In this document: positions 9,740-21,300 of the stretch, one piece after another
How the letters are laid out: every line of letters begins with the position of its first letter
Position numbering within the stretch: position 1 is the first letter of the stretch
NCBI GenBank assembly: GCA_947685225.1
Contig: CANTUV010000015.1
Span: 8,928,001-8,992,000, forward strand
Direction of reading: 5' to 3'
Origin: Garcia nutans
Taxonomy: Eukaryota > Streptophyta > Magnoliopsida > Malpighiales > Euphorbiaceae
DNA length: 64,000 nt
Notes under the pieces: generated by a model
Databases searched by the model: none
The model's input: the letters and a program-made list of their open reading frames with translations, nothing else
Told to the model about the DNA's origin: nothing
Translations under genes and position numbers: made by a program

Positions 9740-10961
9740 TTTCTTTTTCTTTTTCTTTTTTTATTCTTTGTTTTTCCTCTTGCTCCTTTCTTTCTCTCAC
9801 TCTCTTTTCAGATTCTTTTTGCATTTTCTCTTCCATGGAAGCTTGTATTCGTTTTTGGTCTTCAAAAGCCTCCATCGGTGTCAAAGGTGCAAGTGTCAAC
9901 TTTCGACCTTCAAAATCAAAAGAGTACCTATTTTTTAATCCATCATGTACAGCCCTTCTATCATATTGCCATGCCCTCCCAAGTAGAATATGACTAGCAT
10001 GCATAGGAACAACATCACATAACACTTCATCCTTATACCTCCCAATGGAAAATGTTAGCAGCACTTGCTTAGTCACCCTAACTTCACCACAATCATTAAA
10101 CCATTGCAACCTATATGGCTTAGGATGTTTTGTAGTAGGGAAATCAAGTTTTTCCACTAGTAGAGTACTAGCCACATTCACGCAACTTCCACTGTCTATT
10201 ATCATGCTACAAACTCTATCTTTAACTAGACACCTAGTATGAAAGATATTTTCTCTTTGTAGCTCATCACCATCATCTGCCTTTACTTGGGTATTTAAAG
10301 CATGCATAACAACTAGAACGTTGCCATGTACAGCATGCTCTTCATCACTATCATCACCCATAGGTTGAATGTCATCACTTGAATCATCATTAATAGCATC
10401 ATCATCTTCAGATTCTATCTCTCCACTTGGCCTCATCACCATTGCCCTTTTATTTGGACATTGTGCAGCATAACGTCCCTTGCCTAAGCATCTAAAACAT
10501 TGGATGTCTCTAGTTCTTCCGCTGGAGTTCATTGGTGCCTTACCCTTATCAATCACAATGGGTTTTTCTCCAGCTTTGTTTCCCTCTTTCTTCTCCTTTG
10601 AAACAAATTTACTCTCACTAGATTCCCCTTTCTTCCAATTTGGCTTCCATGGAACATTGTTGGTAGAATTCATTCCCATACCCGATCTGGTTGTTTTCTT
10701 CTTCTTGAGTTGTTTTTCTACCTTGATTGCCATATTTAACATATCATCAAGCTCCACATAATGATGCAGCTCCACTATGTCGGCAATTTCATCTTTCAGC
10801 CCATGTAGGAACCGTGCCATAGTTGCTACCCTTTCTTCTTCTATATTAGCTCGTATCATAGCCATTTCCATTTCTTGAAAATATTCTTCCACACTTTTCA
10901 TTGCCCTGCACCAACCCTTGTAATCTTTGATGCAACTCTCTATAGTAGTGTTGTGGAACAA
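9711..10961 (-). CDS. A3 gag C-terminal half plus protease
   Basis: 416 open codons: capsid end (KSVEEYFQEMEMAMIRAN, MARFLHGLKDEIADIVEL), basic linker, zinc knuckle CFRCLGKGRYAAQCPNK, acidic region, protease with SMIIDSGSCVNVAS and HILLGRAWQYDRR, then a highly charged K/E-rich coil. The knuckle's His is Arg, so zinc binding should fail. This copy keeps the canonical DSG active site while most neighbours have DGG. The first codons (MFHNTTIES) come from a shifted frame. Confidence 0.9.
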   Translation of the reverse strand: MFHNTTIESCIKDYKGWCRAMKSVEEYFQEMEMAMIRANIEEERVATMARFLHGLKDEIADIVELHHYVELDDMLNMAIKVEKQLKKKKTTRSGMGMNSTNNVPWKPNWKKGESSESKFVSKEKKEGNKAGEKPIVIDKGKAPMNSSGRTRDIQCFRCLGKGRYAAQCPNKRAMVMRPSGEIESEDDDAINDDSSDDIQPMGDDSDEEHAVHGNVLVVMHALNTQVKADDGDELQRENIFHTRCLVKDRVCSMIIDSGSCVNVASTLLVEKLDFPTTKHPKPYRLQWFNDCGEVRVTKQVLLTFSIGRYKDEVLCDVVPMHASHILLGRAWQYDRRAVHDGLKNRYSFDFEGRKLTLAPLTPMEAFEDQKRIQASMEEKMQKESEKRVRERKEQEEKQRIKKEKEKENEKKKKNLQ

Positions 10962-11694
10962 ATCGATCTCTCATGACCTGTTTCAACTCATCCCAAGTCT
11001 ACACTCCTCTCATGCCATTTCTTCTTCGTTTAGTGAGTAATTGATCCCACCAAACTAATGCATAATCAGTAAACTCTACCACAGCAAGTGTCACCTTCTT
11101 TTGCTCACTATAGTTGTGGCAATCAAAGATGAGTTCGGTCTTTCTCTCCCATTCCAAATATGCATCTGGATTTGTTTTGCCTTGGAATGATGGAATTTTC
11201 ATTTTAATTCCATTAATGTTGCTGTCTACTCTCCCTCTCCCTCTTGCATTTTTCATAGTTTCTTGCCTAATATTTCTGCCACCACCTCTACCACCCATAT
11301 TACCTCTCATATATCTTGGTCTAATAACATCATCAAGTGCAACAGATTGCTGCCCATCATCATCATCAAGATTATCTTCATCTACATCCTCCAAGTCATT
11401 GAAAACTGGCAAATCATTTAGTCCAGCGCGCCTACCTCTATTCTGCCCCCTATTTGTGTTTTGCTCCCTATGAAAATTATCTCGTTCATCCCTTCCTAAA
11501 TTCCTTTGATTTGTAGAGCTTGCTTGCTGCAATTCTTCAATTTGCTTTGAGTATTTTTCCATCTGTTCTCTAATATCAACAAACAACACATTCATCCTTT
11601 GAAATTGAGATTGCAATGCCTTAAGAACATAAGAAGCTTCTGGCTCCTCTTGGGGCTGGTTGCTCTTTCGATCACTATCTCATTTTGTGGACAT
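10962..11694 (-). pseudogene. A3 gag N-terminal half
   Basis: Open from 11616 to 10999. Carries a coiled N-terminus (QSQFQRMNVLFVDIREQMEK), an RG-rich run, KIPSFQGKTNPDAYLEWE, FDCHNYSEQKKVTLAVVEF and ALVWWDQL. The family start ATG is at 11694, but codon 5 is TGA (11680-11682), as in A2. A stop and frameshift near 10999-10960 separate it from the rest of gag. Confidence 0.87.
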
Positions 11695-11702
11695 ACTGAT
11701 TG

Positions 11703-12671
11703 CTGCAAAACAAATGTTAAAAATATTCTCTCACACACTCCCTCACGTGTTTCATTCTAATTTGGTAACACTCAATCTGTGTTTCACTCAAACTTTGGCT
11801 TTTACCCTCTAACAATCTCACCACTCTATGCCTTTTTTTCACTCACTTCAGCCCCTTCCAAGTTCTAGCAAGAACTTAATATTTCCTCAACTAAATAACT
11901 AAATTGCAAGGTTTAAAACACATTCAAGAATGGAATAAGAGTAAAACAAGCTGGAAAAAAAAACAGAATATCTGATATTTGAAACCTAAGGACGAAAGAC
12001 ACTGAAATTTTAGACAAACATTACTAAAGGGAAGAATTTGACAAAACTGGATTTAGGACAATATATTGAGACAAAATGGAAGAAGAAAAAATGAATTTTT
12101 AGGTCTCTTATGAAATGTTTATGTTCTGGACCCAAAAATGGCTAACTAGCGGTAATATATGGACAACCAAGCAAACGAACGAATTTTGACATGAAATTTA
12201 ATACGTAAGCTTAGCTGAATATCTAAAACATGCATGTAAAATTTGAAAGGATTTGGACATGTTTACATACACGTTCACTTTTGGACACAAAACTAGCTAA
12301 ATTGGCTGCAATATATGGATAACTAGGCAAACGGAGGAATTTTGATTTAAATTTGATTTCCAAGCTAAGTTTAGCATCTGAAACAAGCATATAAAATTTG
12401 AGAAGATTTGGTTATGTGTAACCCAACTTCAGTTTCTAACCCACTAGCAAATTTGAGAGATTAGTTGCTGTTTTCTCTTTTTTTTTCTTTTTTTTTCTTT
12501 TCTGTTCTTTCTTTCTTTTTTTTTTTAAATTAATCCAGCAACAACATTAAGGAAGAAGGACTCAAAGAAACAAGAAAGCATACAGCTTGTAGAAATTAAA
12601 CTAATAGCAGAAAATGACTCAAAGGAAGACATTTTTTTTTGACATAAACAAGAAGCAATGATGCTAAAAAC
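11703..12671 (-). other. A3 5' leader, probable intron
   Basis: Equivalent to 5142-6084. It runs from a donor-like AATCAG/GTTTTT after the primer site to TTGCAG before the gag ATG. It has a T-rich tract near 12475-12530. No coding. Confidence 0.5.
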
Positions 12672-12689
12672 CTGATTTGGAGAGCCTAA

Positions 12690-12701
12690 GCTCTGATACC
12701 A
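12690..12701 (-). other. Primer binding site of A3
   Basis: Minus strand TGGTATCAGAGC, two bases from the LTR end; initiator tRNA-Met type. Confidence 0.9.
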
Positions 12702-12703
12702 AA

Positions 12704-13534
12704 TGATGTGAGTCTGCCTTGCTGGGATTTAATTCCTAAGGACGCTCAAGCTACGGATCGTCTCCAAAACATAAGAACACCAACCAGCATCTTCAACCCA
12801 ACACCAACTTGTGATGTAAAACTGAAGCTATATGGCTGGAAACCAAAGATTCAAGACCCAACCCCAACCTGTGAAGGAAAAACCTTGAATATAAGTTAGG
12901 ACATAGCAAACTTGGTTATTTTTGCAAGGAATTCGTGCAAGTTCTAACCAGAACTCAAAAGAAGGCTAAAAACCTCTCAAAGCTCTCAAAAATGGAGAGA
13001 AAACTCAGAATATTCATTAAGTTCAAAGTCTGCCATTACATCTGTTTTTAAAAACTTAAAGAAAGCATAAAACAAGTGAAATGATGGAAAAATACAAATA
13101 TAATGATGTGGTTACATAAAACAAATTGGGCAGCCATATAGCTTGTCTCCCACTAGCTTTTAAAAGGCATGGGCAGCCATATAGCTTGTCTCCCACTAGC
13201 TTTTAAAAGGCATCTTTGACTCCCAATGTGAGTTTCAGCCACTCTTAATATATGGGCATCCAATGGTACGTGAATGGTATGTATTTAGCTCCCAAAGGTA
13301 TAATAATGGATGCCAATATGTATTCTAACTCCTTTGGGTCAATTGGCCTCTTGGGTAGATTGCAATTTGGACACGTGCAACCAAACAGCTTCTTTGCTCT
13401 TATTTTCTTCAAGTCTTAACGTTCCAATTGTATTGAGAACATATAGAGGTTTGGAAACTAATCCTTGAAGTTTTCTTGCCATTGATTGAGTAACAGGTCC
13501 TTGGTGTTGTATGTTAGCAATCAGATCCTCATCA
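12704..13534 (-). repeat. A3 5' LTR
   Basis: 831 bp, TGATGAGGATCTG (13534) to CTCACATCA (12704), minus strand. It differs from 6117-6948 by scattered single bases. It repeats the tail-coding stretch (13339-13539) and the tandem duplicate of about 43 bp. It joins B1 sequence directly at 13535. Confidence 0.93.
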
Positions 13535-14084
13535 GTCACCTAAACAAGTGTATGAAGATCAAGTGAAGAATTTGAGATCATTTGAAAGTAATTTTGGTGG
13601 TGAGAGTAAAACAAATAAAAATGGAGTACAAGAGGCCAAGTGTGAGCAAAAGAATGATAAAAATGTCCCATTGGTGAGATAAAATAAAAGAGAGTGTTTC
13701 TACGCAAAAGAAAAAGAGTTAAGGAGTGCTTTTTGTAGAAAAAAAAGTCTGGTTGTACTTATGTACAAAGAGACCTTGATTTCTACATCTGACCTTGATA
13801 ACCCTTTGCCTAGTTGTGTTAGTTCTCTTTTACAGGAATTTGGAGATGTTTTTTCAAAAGATGTACCCAAAGATTTACCACCTTTAAGAGGGATTGAGCA
13901 TCAAATTGACTTCATTCCGGGCTCAACAATTCCTAATCGACCAGCTTATAGAAGTAATCCAGAGGAAACCAAGGTACTTCAAAGGCTAGTGGAGGAGTTG
14001 TTAGCAAAGGGACATGTACATGAAAGTCTTAATCCATATGCTATTCTGGTGTTATTAGTCCCAAAGAAGGATGGATCATAGAGA
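13535..14084 (+). pseudogene. B1 linker and RT start
   Basis: Decayed linker with stops to about 13740, then open over 13761-14081: KETLISTSDLDNPLPSC, LPPLRGIEHQIDFIPGS, NRPAYRSNPEETK. It ends KKDGS followed by TAG (14079-14081) where relatives have Trp, a G-to-A change. Confidence 0.87.
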
Positions 14085-15200
14085 ATGTGTGTGGACTATC
14101 GAGCAATCAATAAAATTACAGTGAAGTATAGACATCCAATTTCTAGACTTAATGATATGCTTGATGAGTTGAGTGGTTCTTGCATTTTTACTAAGATTGA
14201 TTTGAAAAGTGGTTACCATCAAATTAGGATGAAAGAAAGAGATGAGTGGAAAACTGCATTCAAAATAAAATATGATCTTTATGAGTGGGTTAGTTATGCC
14301 ATTTGGTTTATCTAATGCACCTAGTACATTGATGAGATTAATGAACCATGTTTTCCATGCATATCTTGGTAAATTTATTGTTGTATATTTTGATGACATA
14401 ATCATTTATAGCAAATCAATAGATGAGCATGTAGAACATATTAGGGTTGTTCTTGATGTTTTGAGAAAGGAAGAATTGTATTCCAACTTGAGAAAGTGAA
14501 TGTTTTGTAGTGATAAAATCATATTCTTAGGTTTTATGGTTAGTACACAAGGAATTGAGGTTGATGTTGAAAAGGTAAAGGCAATAAGAGATTGGCCAGC
14601 ACCTAAAACTGTGAGTGAGGTAAGAAGTTTTCATGGTTTCGCTAGTTTCTATAGAAGGTTTGTTAAAGATTTTATTTCCATTGCTGCACCATTAAATGAA
14701 TTGGTAAAAAAAAGATGCAAAGTTTAATTGGACTGAAATTCATGAAAAAGCATTTAATTTATTGAAAGAGAGGTTAAGTACTACTCCAATTCTTGCTTTA
14801 CCAGATTTTAGTAAGACCTTCGAATTAGAGTGTGATGCTTCAAGTGTGGGCATAGGTATTGTTTTGATGCAAGAAGGGAAACCAATTGCATATTTTAGTG
14901 AGAAGCTTCATGGTGCACAATTAAATTATTTCACTTATGACGAGGAGTTGTATGCTTTGGTAAGAGCTTTACAAGTGAGGCAACATTACTTATTGCCTAA
15001 AAGGTTTGTTATTCATACAAATCATGAATCATTAAAACATCTAAAGGGGAAAACCAAGCTGAACTGAAGACATGGAAAGTTGATAGAGCTCATTGAGCCA
15101 TTTTTATATGTGATAAAATATAAGCGTGGCAAAGACAACGTAGTAGCAGATGCACTTTCAAGAAGGTATTACTTAATCTCAACTCTTACTTAGGCTTTGA
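14085..15200 (+). pseudogene. B1 reverse transcriptase and RNase H
   Basis: Continues RT in pieces (14085-14315, 14272-14499, 14500-14727, 14762-15067). Visible: MCVDYRAINKITVKYRHP, VVYFDDIIIYS, FHGFASFYRRFVKDF; RNase H FELECDASSVGIGIVLM and HTNHESLKHLKG. Frameshifts occur near 14290 and 14708, and stops at about 14497 and 15065 (CGA to TGA). Inactive. Confidence 0.88.
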
Positions 15201-16711
15201 GCAAATTAAGAATATGTATGCCAATAATGTTGACTTTGCAAATGTTTATAAAGCATGTGAGCATTCTGCATTTCAGAAGTTTTATAGGCATGATGGGTAC
15301 TTGTTTAAGGATGGAAGATTATGCATGCCTAGTTGCTCATTAAAGGAATTGCTTGTGCGTGAGGCACATAGTGGAGGACTCATGGGACATTTTGGGGTAT
15401 TTAAGACTTTAGACATTCTGCATGAATATTTTTATTGGCCAAACATGAGAAAGGATGTTGACAGAATTTGTGCCAAGTGTATTACATGTAAACAAGCAAA
15501 ATCTAAGTCTTTCCTTATAGGCTATATACTCCTTTACCTATTCCTAATGCACCTTAGATTGACATATCTATGGACTTTGTTTTGGGGCTGCTTAAGACTA
15601 GAAAAGGGAAAGATAGCATATTTGTTATTATTGACAGATTCAGCAAAATGGCTCATTTCATTGCATGTCACAAAACTGATGATGCAACAAATATTGCTAA
15701 TTTGTTCTTTGGGGAAGTAGTTCGTTTGCATGCCATTCCTAAGACAATTGTGAGTGATAGAGATGTGAAGTTCTTGAGTCATTTGGCGTGTTTTGTGGAA
15801 TAAATTAGGTACTAAATTGTTGTTCTCTACAACTTGTCATCCACAAATCGATGGACAATCAGAAGTGGTAAATAGGACTTTAGGATCTTTGTTATGTGCT
15901 GTTGTGGGTAAGAATTTGAAAACTTGGGAAGATTGTTTGCCATTAGTTGAGTTTGCATATAATAGAAGCATACATTATTCTACAGGTTATTCACCATTTG
16001 AAATTGTTTATGGTTTTAATCCGCTTACACCACTTGATCTGTTTCCTTTGCCATTAAATGAAATAACTAACTTAGAAGGTGAAAAGAAAGCAGAGTTGGT
16101 CAAGAAGATACATGAGAAGGCACGAGCTCGTCTTGAGAAGAAATAAGAATCATTTGCCCATAATGCAAATAGAAGAAGAAAAAATGTGATTTTCCGACCT
16201 GGTGATTGGGTATGGGTTCATATGAGGAAGGAAAAGGTTTTCTAAATAAAGAAAATCCAAGTTGGATGCAAGGGGAGATGGCCCATTCCAAGTTTTTGAA
16301 CGAATCAATGAAAATGCCTAAAAATCGATCTACTAGATAAGTATAATGTTTAATGTTAGTGATCTTTCTCCTTTCGATGTAGGTTCAGATTTGAGGACAA
16401 ATCTTTTTTAGCAAGGAGGGAATGATGAGAACACTAAATCAATCTTGGTGAATCTACACAAATGCAGCAAATATGTTGATGATATCATTATGTCAAGTGG
16501 ACCAATCACAAAATCACAATCAAAGAAACTCCAGCATGTGTTCCAACACTTCATTCAAAGGTGGATTAATGAAGAGGGAGACCAACTTGTTCTGAATATG
16601 AAGGAACATGAAGAGGAAGTCAGAAACTCACCAAGAAATATGAAGAATCTACCCAAAAATATGGTGATGGGAATTAGCACGAATTTGGAATATAATATTG
16701 ATGTGGTTTAG
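15201..16711 (+). pseudogene. B1 integrase and LTR-encoded tail
   Basis: Pieces in order: zinc-binding part HSGGLMGHFGVFKTLDIL and CAKCITC (15214-15500), core MDFVLGLLKTRKG and TIVSDRDVKFLSH (15570-15803), HPQIDGQSEVVNRT (15793-16146), C-terminal region with frameshifts, then the tail in the LTR (16445-16711), where GPITKSQSKKLQHVFQHF is seen. Several frameshifts and stops. Confidence 0.87.
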
Positions 16712-17203
16712 TACTAGTTTGACTAGACACATGTGAACCAACACCAAAGTGCATGTAGAATCTGCCGATCAATGTTTGTCAGAATTATGGGTAGTAATTT
16801 AGAATATATTATTGATGTGGATGGATAATTAATGCAGTGTGACTATATACATGTAAACCTTGAATTTTAAGTCATTAGTTCTTCTTTTGCAGCTATATAG
16901 GGAGGGGAAAAATAACTCAAAAGGGTGGATACGAATTTCCAGTTTACGCTGAATGTAATTGATGTGTTTTCAAGTTTGAGAGGTTTTCTTCTTATTCTTT
17001 TTGCATGAAGAATTGATTCTAACTTATCAAGTCTGACTTGTGGTGTTTAAATCAATTCATTTCTTCATCCCAATCACCCAAGTTCTCAATTACAGGTTAT
17101 TTGTGGATTTGGTAGGAAGGATTTATTTTTGAGTTCTAAGATTCTATGCTAGATGTGTATGTGGGGTTCTAGATGTAATATTTGATCCATGGGTTCCACA
17201 TCA
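16423..17203 (+). repeat. B1 3' LTR
   Basis: 781 bp, TGATGAGAACAC to GGGTTCCACATCA, preceded by the polypurine-like GCAAGGAGGGAA. It matches the other B LTRs closely along its length. Confidence 0.92.
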
Positions 17204-17208
17204 CCTAT

Positions 17209-17870
17209 GGAAGGTAGAATAAGGTATTAGGAGGGCTCTTAATGCACAAGTAAAAGAAGATGAAGAGGGGATCAAGTTGAAAAGAGAAAACATTTACCAT
17301 ACTAGGTGTTTAGTAAATGAGAAGGTGTGTAGTTTAATCATTGATGGGGGTAGTTGTGTGAATGTGGCTAGTACTTTGTTTGTGGATAGGTTAGGATTAG
17401 AGACCACTATGCATCCTAAGCCATACACATTGCAATGGGTTAATAATAGTGGGGAAGTGAGAGTCCAAAAACAAGTGAGGGTACCATTTACAATTGGAAA
17501 ATATCATGATGAGGTGACATTTGATGTGGTGCCTATGCAAGCTAGTCATTTGTTATTAGGTAGACCATGGCAATGGGATAGGAGAGTGATTCATGATGGG
17601 TATTCTAATAGGTACTCTTTGGAGAAAGAAGGTAGAAGATTCACTCTAGCTCCTTTAACCCCTAAACAGATTTTTGAAGATCAAATGCAACTTGACAAAG
17701 CAAATGAAGAATTCATACAAAGAGAGGCTGAAAGAAAAAGGAGAGAAAAAGAAAAGAGTGTGAAAAAGGAAAGTGAGAAAAAATTAGACAGTAAAAAACA
17801 AAATTTAAGAGAAAAAATTAGTCTAAGTGAATCAGCCCAATAGAGAAAAGAGGGGAGAAAAGTGAGCTTC
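17209..17870 (+). pseudogene. C1 protease
   Basis: Open at 17277-17843 (188 codons). Starts at RENIYHTRCLVNEKVC, then the active site SLIIDGGSCVNVAS, LLLGRPWQWDRRVIHDGYSN and the charged linker KEKSVKKESEKK. The upstream gag is cut off by B1. The active-site triplet is DGG. A stop at about 17841 ends it before the linker to RT. Confidence 0.88.
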
Positions 17871-19240
17871 TATGTAAAAATGAGGGATGTTAAGAGAGCT
17901 TTGGTTACAAATAAGCCAATGATTGTACTTATATATAAAGAGGCCTATTTTTCTTCTAACGATCTTAACCCTGCTTTGCCTAGTGTTGTGGTTGATGTTT
18001 TACAGGAATATAGTGATGTTTTCCCTGATGATCTACCATGAGGTTTGCCACCTTTGAGAGGGATTGAGCATCAAATCAATTTTGTTTCCGAGGCTGCCAT
18101 ACCTAATAGGCCTGCATATAGAAGCAATCCGAAAGAGACCAAAGAGCTTCAAAGGCAAGTGGAAGAGCTTTTGGGGAAAGGACACATAAGAGAAAGCTTA
18201 AGCCCATGTGCGGTTCTAGTCTTGTTGGTGCTAAAAAAGGATAGAAGTTGGCGTATGTGTGTTGATTGTCAAGCCGTCAACAAAATTACAGTAAAATATT
18301 GACACCCTATACCTCGACTTAATGACATGTTAGATGAATTACATGGTTCTTGTATCTTCTCTAAAATTGATTTTAAAAGTAGTTATCACCAAATAAGAAT
18401 GAAACCAGACGATGAATGGAAAATTGCTTTTAAAATAAAACATGGATTGTATGAGTGAATGGTTATGCTATTTGGTTTAACTAATGCACCTAGCACTTTC
18501 ATGAGACTTATGAACCATGTTTTGCATAAGTTTATTGGAAAGTTTGTGGTTGTCTATTTTGATGACATTCTTTTGTATAGCAAATATGTTGATGATCACG
18601 TTATGCATTTAAAATGTGTATTTGATGCATTACACAAATATCAATTGTTGCTAATATGAAGAAATATACATTTTGCATTGTTCACGTCATTTTCTTAGGA
18701 TATGTGGTGAGTGCAAAAGTAATTGAAGTAGATGAAGAAAAGGTTAAGACAATTAGGGAGTGGCCAAAACCTCAAAATGTGAGTGAAGTAAGGAGCTTTC
18801 ATGGCTTGGCAAGTTTCTATAGGAGATTTGTCAAGGACTTTAGTACAATTGACGCCCCATTAACTGAAATTATTAAAAAAGATAAGGGATTTGTATAGGG
18901 TAAAGAGCAAGAACATGCATTTTCATTGTTGAAAGATAAGTTGAGAAATGCACCATTATTGAAGCTGCCTAATTTTGATTCTACTTTTAAAATTGAATGT
19001 GATGCCTCAGGATCGGTATAGGTGCTGTGTTACTGCAGGAAAAGAGACCTGTTGCTTAGTTTAGCAAAAAGCTAAATGGAGCTCAACTTAACTACTCTAC
19101 TTATGACAAGGAGATGTATGCATTGGTGAGAGTTTTAGAGACTTGGCAGTATTATTTATTACTAAAGAAATTTGTGATACACACAGATTATGAGTCATTG
19201 TGCCATTTGAAAGGCAAGGTAAATTTAATAAGAGACATGC
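17871..19240 (+). pseudogene. C1 reverse transcriptase and RNase H
   Basis: Linker and RT pieces at 18045-18302, 18459-18659 and 18656-18898. They show LPPLRGIEHQI-like sequence, MCVDCQAVNKIT, VVVYFDDILLYS, FHGLASFYRRFVKDFST and RNase H to HTDYESLCHLKGK-like sequence. Stops at 18039-18041, 18300-18302, 18456-18458 and about 18896 fit C-to-T or G-to-A changes. Broken at 19240 by D1 within KRHAKW. Confidence 0.87.
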
Positions 19241-20175
19241 TGACGCGGACCCTTAGCAACGATGGCAGCAAACCTAACGTATAACAATGGTAGAAAACTC
19301 CTTGAAACTTGATAATCACCTCCTAAGGAACCCAACGCCTATAAAGAGATGCGAACTCACTATGATTGAAGGATTTAGTTGGTAAGAAGAAGGAAAATTC
19401 CACAACTCTTGTTGATAAGTAAACCTAATTCTTGATGCAAAGAAAGAATTAAAGAATCCACTCTAATCTCTCTCACACGAAAATTCACAAGAAGAACTTG
19501 TAGAAGAATTTGAAATTTTTTATTAATTGTTGTTCTCTGAAATTCGGCCTAATAGTGCCCTTAAATAAGGGTTACAAAATTCCTAATTGCATATGGAAAA
19601 TTAAGACTAAAACATTCCTAATTGCATAAGGAAAACATTCCTAATTGCATAAGGAAAACATTCCCTATTGCATAAGGAAAACATTCCTAATTGCATAAGG
19701 AAAACATAAAGTATGGAAACAAAATCCTAATCCACTAAAGAAAATATAAAGTATGGAAACAAAATCCTAATCCACTAAGGAAAATATAAAGTATGGAAAC
19801 TAATCCCTTCAGCATAAGAAATGCCCCACACTATTTGGGCTGTCCATGGGCCTTAAATTCAACATAAGAAACGCCCCACACTATTTGGGCTGTCCATGGG
19901 CCTTAAATTACTTCCCAAGGCTTTATATGAACCCCCATGGACCTTTCTTGCACGTTGGACCTTTCTTTAGCTAGCCTTTAGCTTCCACACTAAGCATCAT
20001 AATCAGCTTTGGTGTGCCTTCTTCAAGCTCTATCTCCATCTTCTTAAATTATAATTCTTAAAGCTCTTTGGAAATCTCTTCTTGAATATGCAAAGCCATA
20101 CTAGCTTGATATCTCTTTGCCTTGCTCCTAGTGATTGGTCCACTTGCTAGCTTCAAGGGATCCTTTCTTGCATCA
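19241..20175 (-). repeat. D1 3' LTR
   Basis: 935 bp, TGATGCAAGAAAGG (20175) to CCGCGTCA (19241), minus strand. It encodes the pol tail GPITRSKEKRYQASMALH in the matching copy. It is 42 bp longer than its partner, mainly through an extra copy of a unit around CGCCCCACACTATTTGGGC. Confidence 0.93.
19612..19805 (-). repeat. Minisatellite arrays inside the D1 3' LTR
   Basis: About four copies of a 23-bp unit (ACATTCCTAATTGCATAAGG plus AAA) are followed by copies of a unit of about 40 bp with AATCCTAATCCACTAAGG and ATAAAGTATGG. The partner LTR has the same arrays near 23472-23660 with small differences. Confidence 0.85.
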
Positions 20176-20187
20176 TTCTCCCCCTCT

Positions 20188-21300
20188 TCAAAAAGATTTG
20201 TCCTCAAATCTCCTTGAAAGTGCATCTGCCACTACATTGTCTTTACCTTGCTTGTATTTGATCACATAAGGAAACTTCTCAATCTTCACAACCCATTTTG
20301 CTTGTCTTTTATTCAACATTCCTTGCCCTCTCAAATGCTTCAATGATTCATGGTCTAAATGGATCACGAATTCCTTGGGCAGCAAATAATGCTCCCATAC
20401 TTCCAATGCTCTCACCAAAACATATAGCTCCTTGTCATAAGTTGAATAATTCAGCTTTGCTCCATTAAGCTTTTCACTAAAGTATGCAATGAGCTTCTTC
20501 TCTTGCATCAAAACAGCTCCAATACCTACACCAGAAGCATCACATTCAATTTCAAAAGTAGAATCAAAGTTAGGTAAAGCTAAAAAGGGTGTAGTAGAAA
20601 GCTTCTCTTTCAAAGCATCAAATGCTTCTTGTTGCTCCTTGCCCCAAATGAACCCCAATTCTTTCTTGATTATGCTAGTCAAGGGGGCTGCCAATGTAGA
20701 GAAATTAGGGACAAATATCCTATAAAAGCTTGCCAATCCGTGAAAACTCCTCACTTCTGTCACACTTGAAGGATTCGGCCACTCTTGGATAGCTTTCACC
20801 TTCTCTTGATCAACTTCAATTCCCTGCATACTCACAACAAAACCAAGAAAAACAAACCTATCTAGGCAAAAAGAACACTTCTTAAGCTTAGCATAAAGGT
20901 TTTGCTCTCTAAGGATTTCAAGCACATTCCTAACATGTTTAACATGTTCTTCCTCAGTTTTGCTATAAATCAAAATATCATCAAAGTAAACTACCGCAAA
21001 CTTACCTAAATAAGCTCTTAAAACATGGTTCATTAATCTCATGAAAGTACTAGGTGCATTAGATAAACCAAAAGGCATAACTAACCATTCATACAAACCA
21101 TATTTCATTTTGAAGGAAGTCTTCCATTCATCTCCAGGCTTCATACGAATTTGATGATAACCACTCATAAGATCAATCTTTATGAAATATTTCGCCCCAT
21201 GCAATTCGTCCAACATGTCATCAAGTCTAAGAATGGGGTGTCTATACTTCACAGTAATCTTGTTCACAGCCCTACAATCAACACATCCTCCAAGAACCAT
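20188..21300 (-). CDS. D1 reverse transcriptase and RNase H
   Basis: 370 open codons. RT: CVDCRAVNKITVKYRHP, KTSFKMKYGLYEWLVMPFG, VVYFDDILIYS, FLGFVVSMQGIEVDQEKV. RNase H: FEIECDASGVGIGAVLM, ALEVWEHYLLPKEFVIHLD, VVADALSRR. It then reads RFEDKSF, a shifted reading of the sequence next to the LTR, because integrase is deleted. HLDHES has Leu where relatives have HTD or HSD. Frame is shifted from the upstream protease. Confidence 0.92.
   Translation of the reverse strand: MVLGGCVDCRAVNKITVKYRHPILRLDDMLDELHGAKYFIKIDLMSGYHQIRMKPGDEWKTSFKMKYGLYEWLVMPFGLSNAPSTFMRLMNHVLRAYLGKFAVVYFDDILIYSKTEEEHVKHVRNVLEILREQNLYAKLKKCSFCLDRFVFLGFVVSMQGIEVDQEKVKAIQEWPNPSSVTEVRSFHGLASFYRIFVPNFSTLAAPLTSIIKKELGFIWGKEQQEAFDALKEKLSTTPFLALPNFDSTFEIECDASGVGIGAVLMQEKKLIAYFSEKLNGAKLNYSTYDKELYVLVRALEVWEHYLLPKEFVIHLDHESLKHLRGQGMLNKRQAKWVVKIEKFPYVIKYKQGKDNVVADALSRRFEDKSF

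Larger units (their letters stand above)
6117..13534 (-). mobile_element. A3: complete family-A Ty3/gypsy element
   Basis: A 7418-bp minus-strand element with two terminal LTRs (832 and 831 bp, nearly identical), primer site, leader, gag-protease, RT-RNase H, integrase and polypurine tract in the expected order. All domains are present, but a few stops and frameshifts break the polyprotein. The close LTR match implies fairly recent insertion. The right flank begins gtcac, inside protease-linker sequence of B1. The left flank is A2, so the matching duplication is not visible. Confidence 0.93.
13535..17203 (+). mobile_element. B1: family-B Ty3/gypsy, 3' half
   Basis: A plus-strand element whose 5' part lies left of the family-A cluster, outside the window. 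It resumes in the protease-RT linker (sequence for SPKQVYEDQ) and runs through RT, RNase H and integrase to a complete 3' LTR. The base after the LTR starts cctat, inside C1. It has many stops and frameshifts. Confidence 0.9.

Noticed and set aside
19612..19805. Regular short repeats that might suggest a CRISPR array
   Set aside because: Units are adjacent without unique spacers, lie within an LTR, and the DNA is plant.
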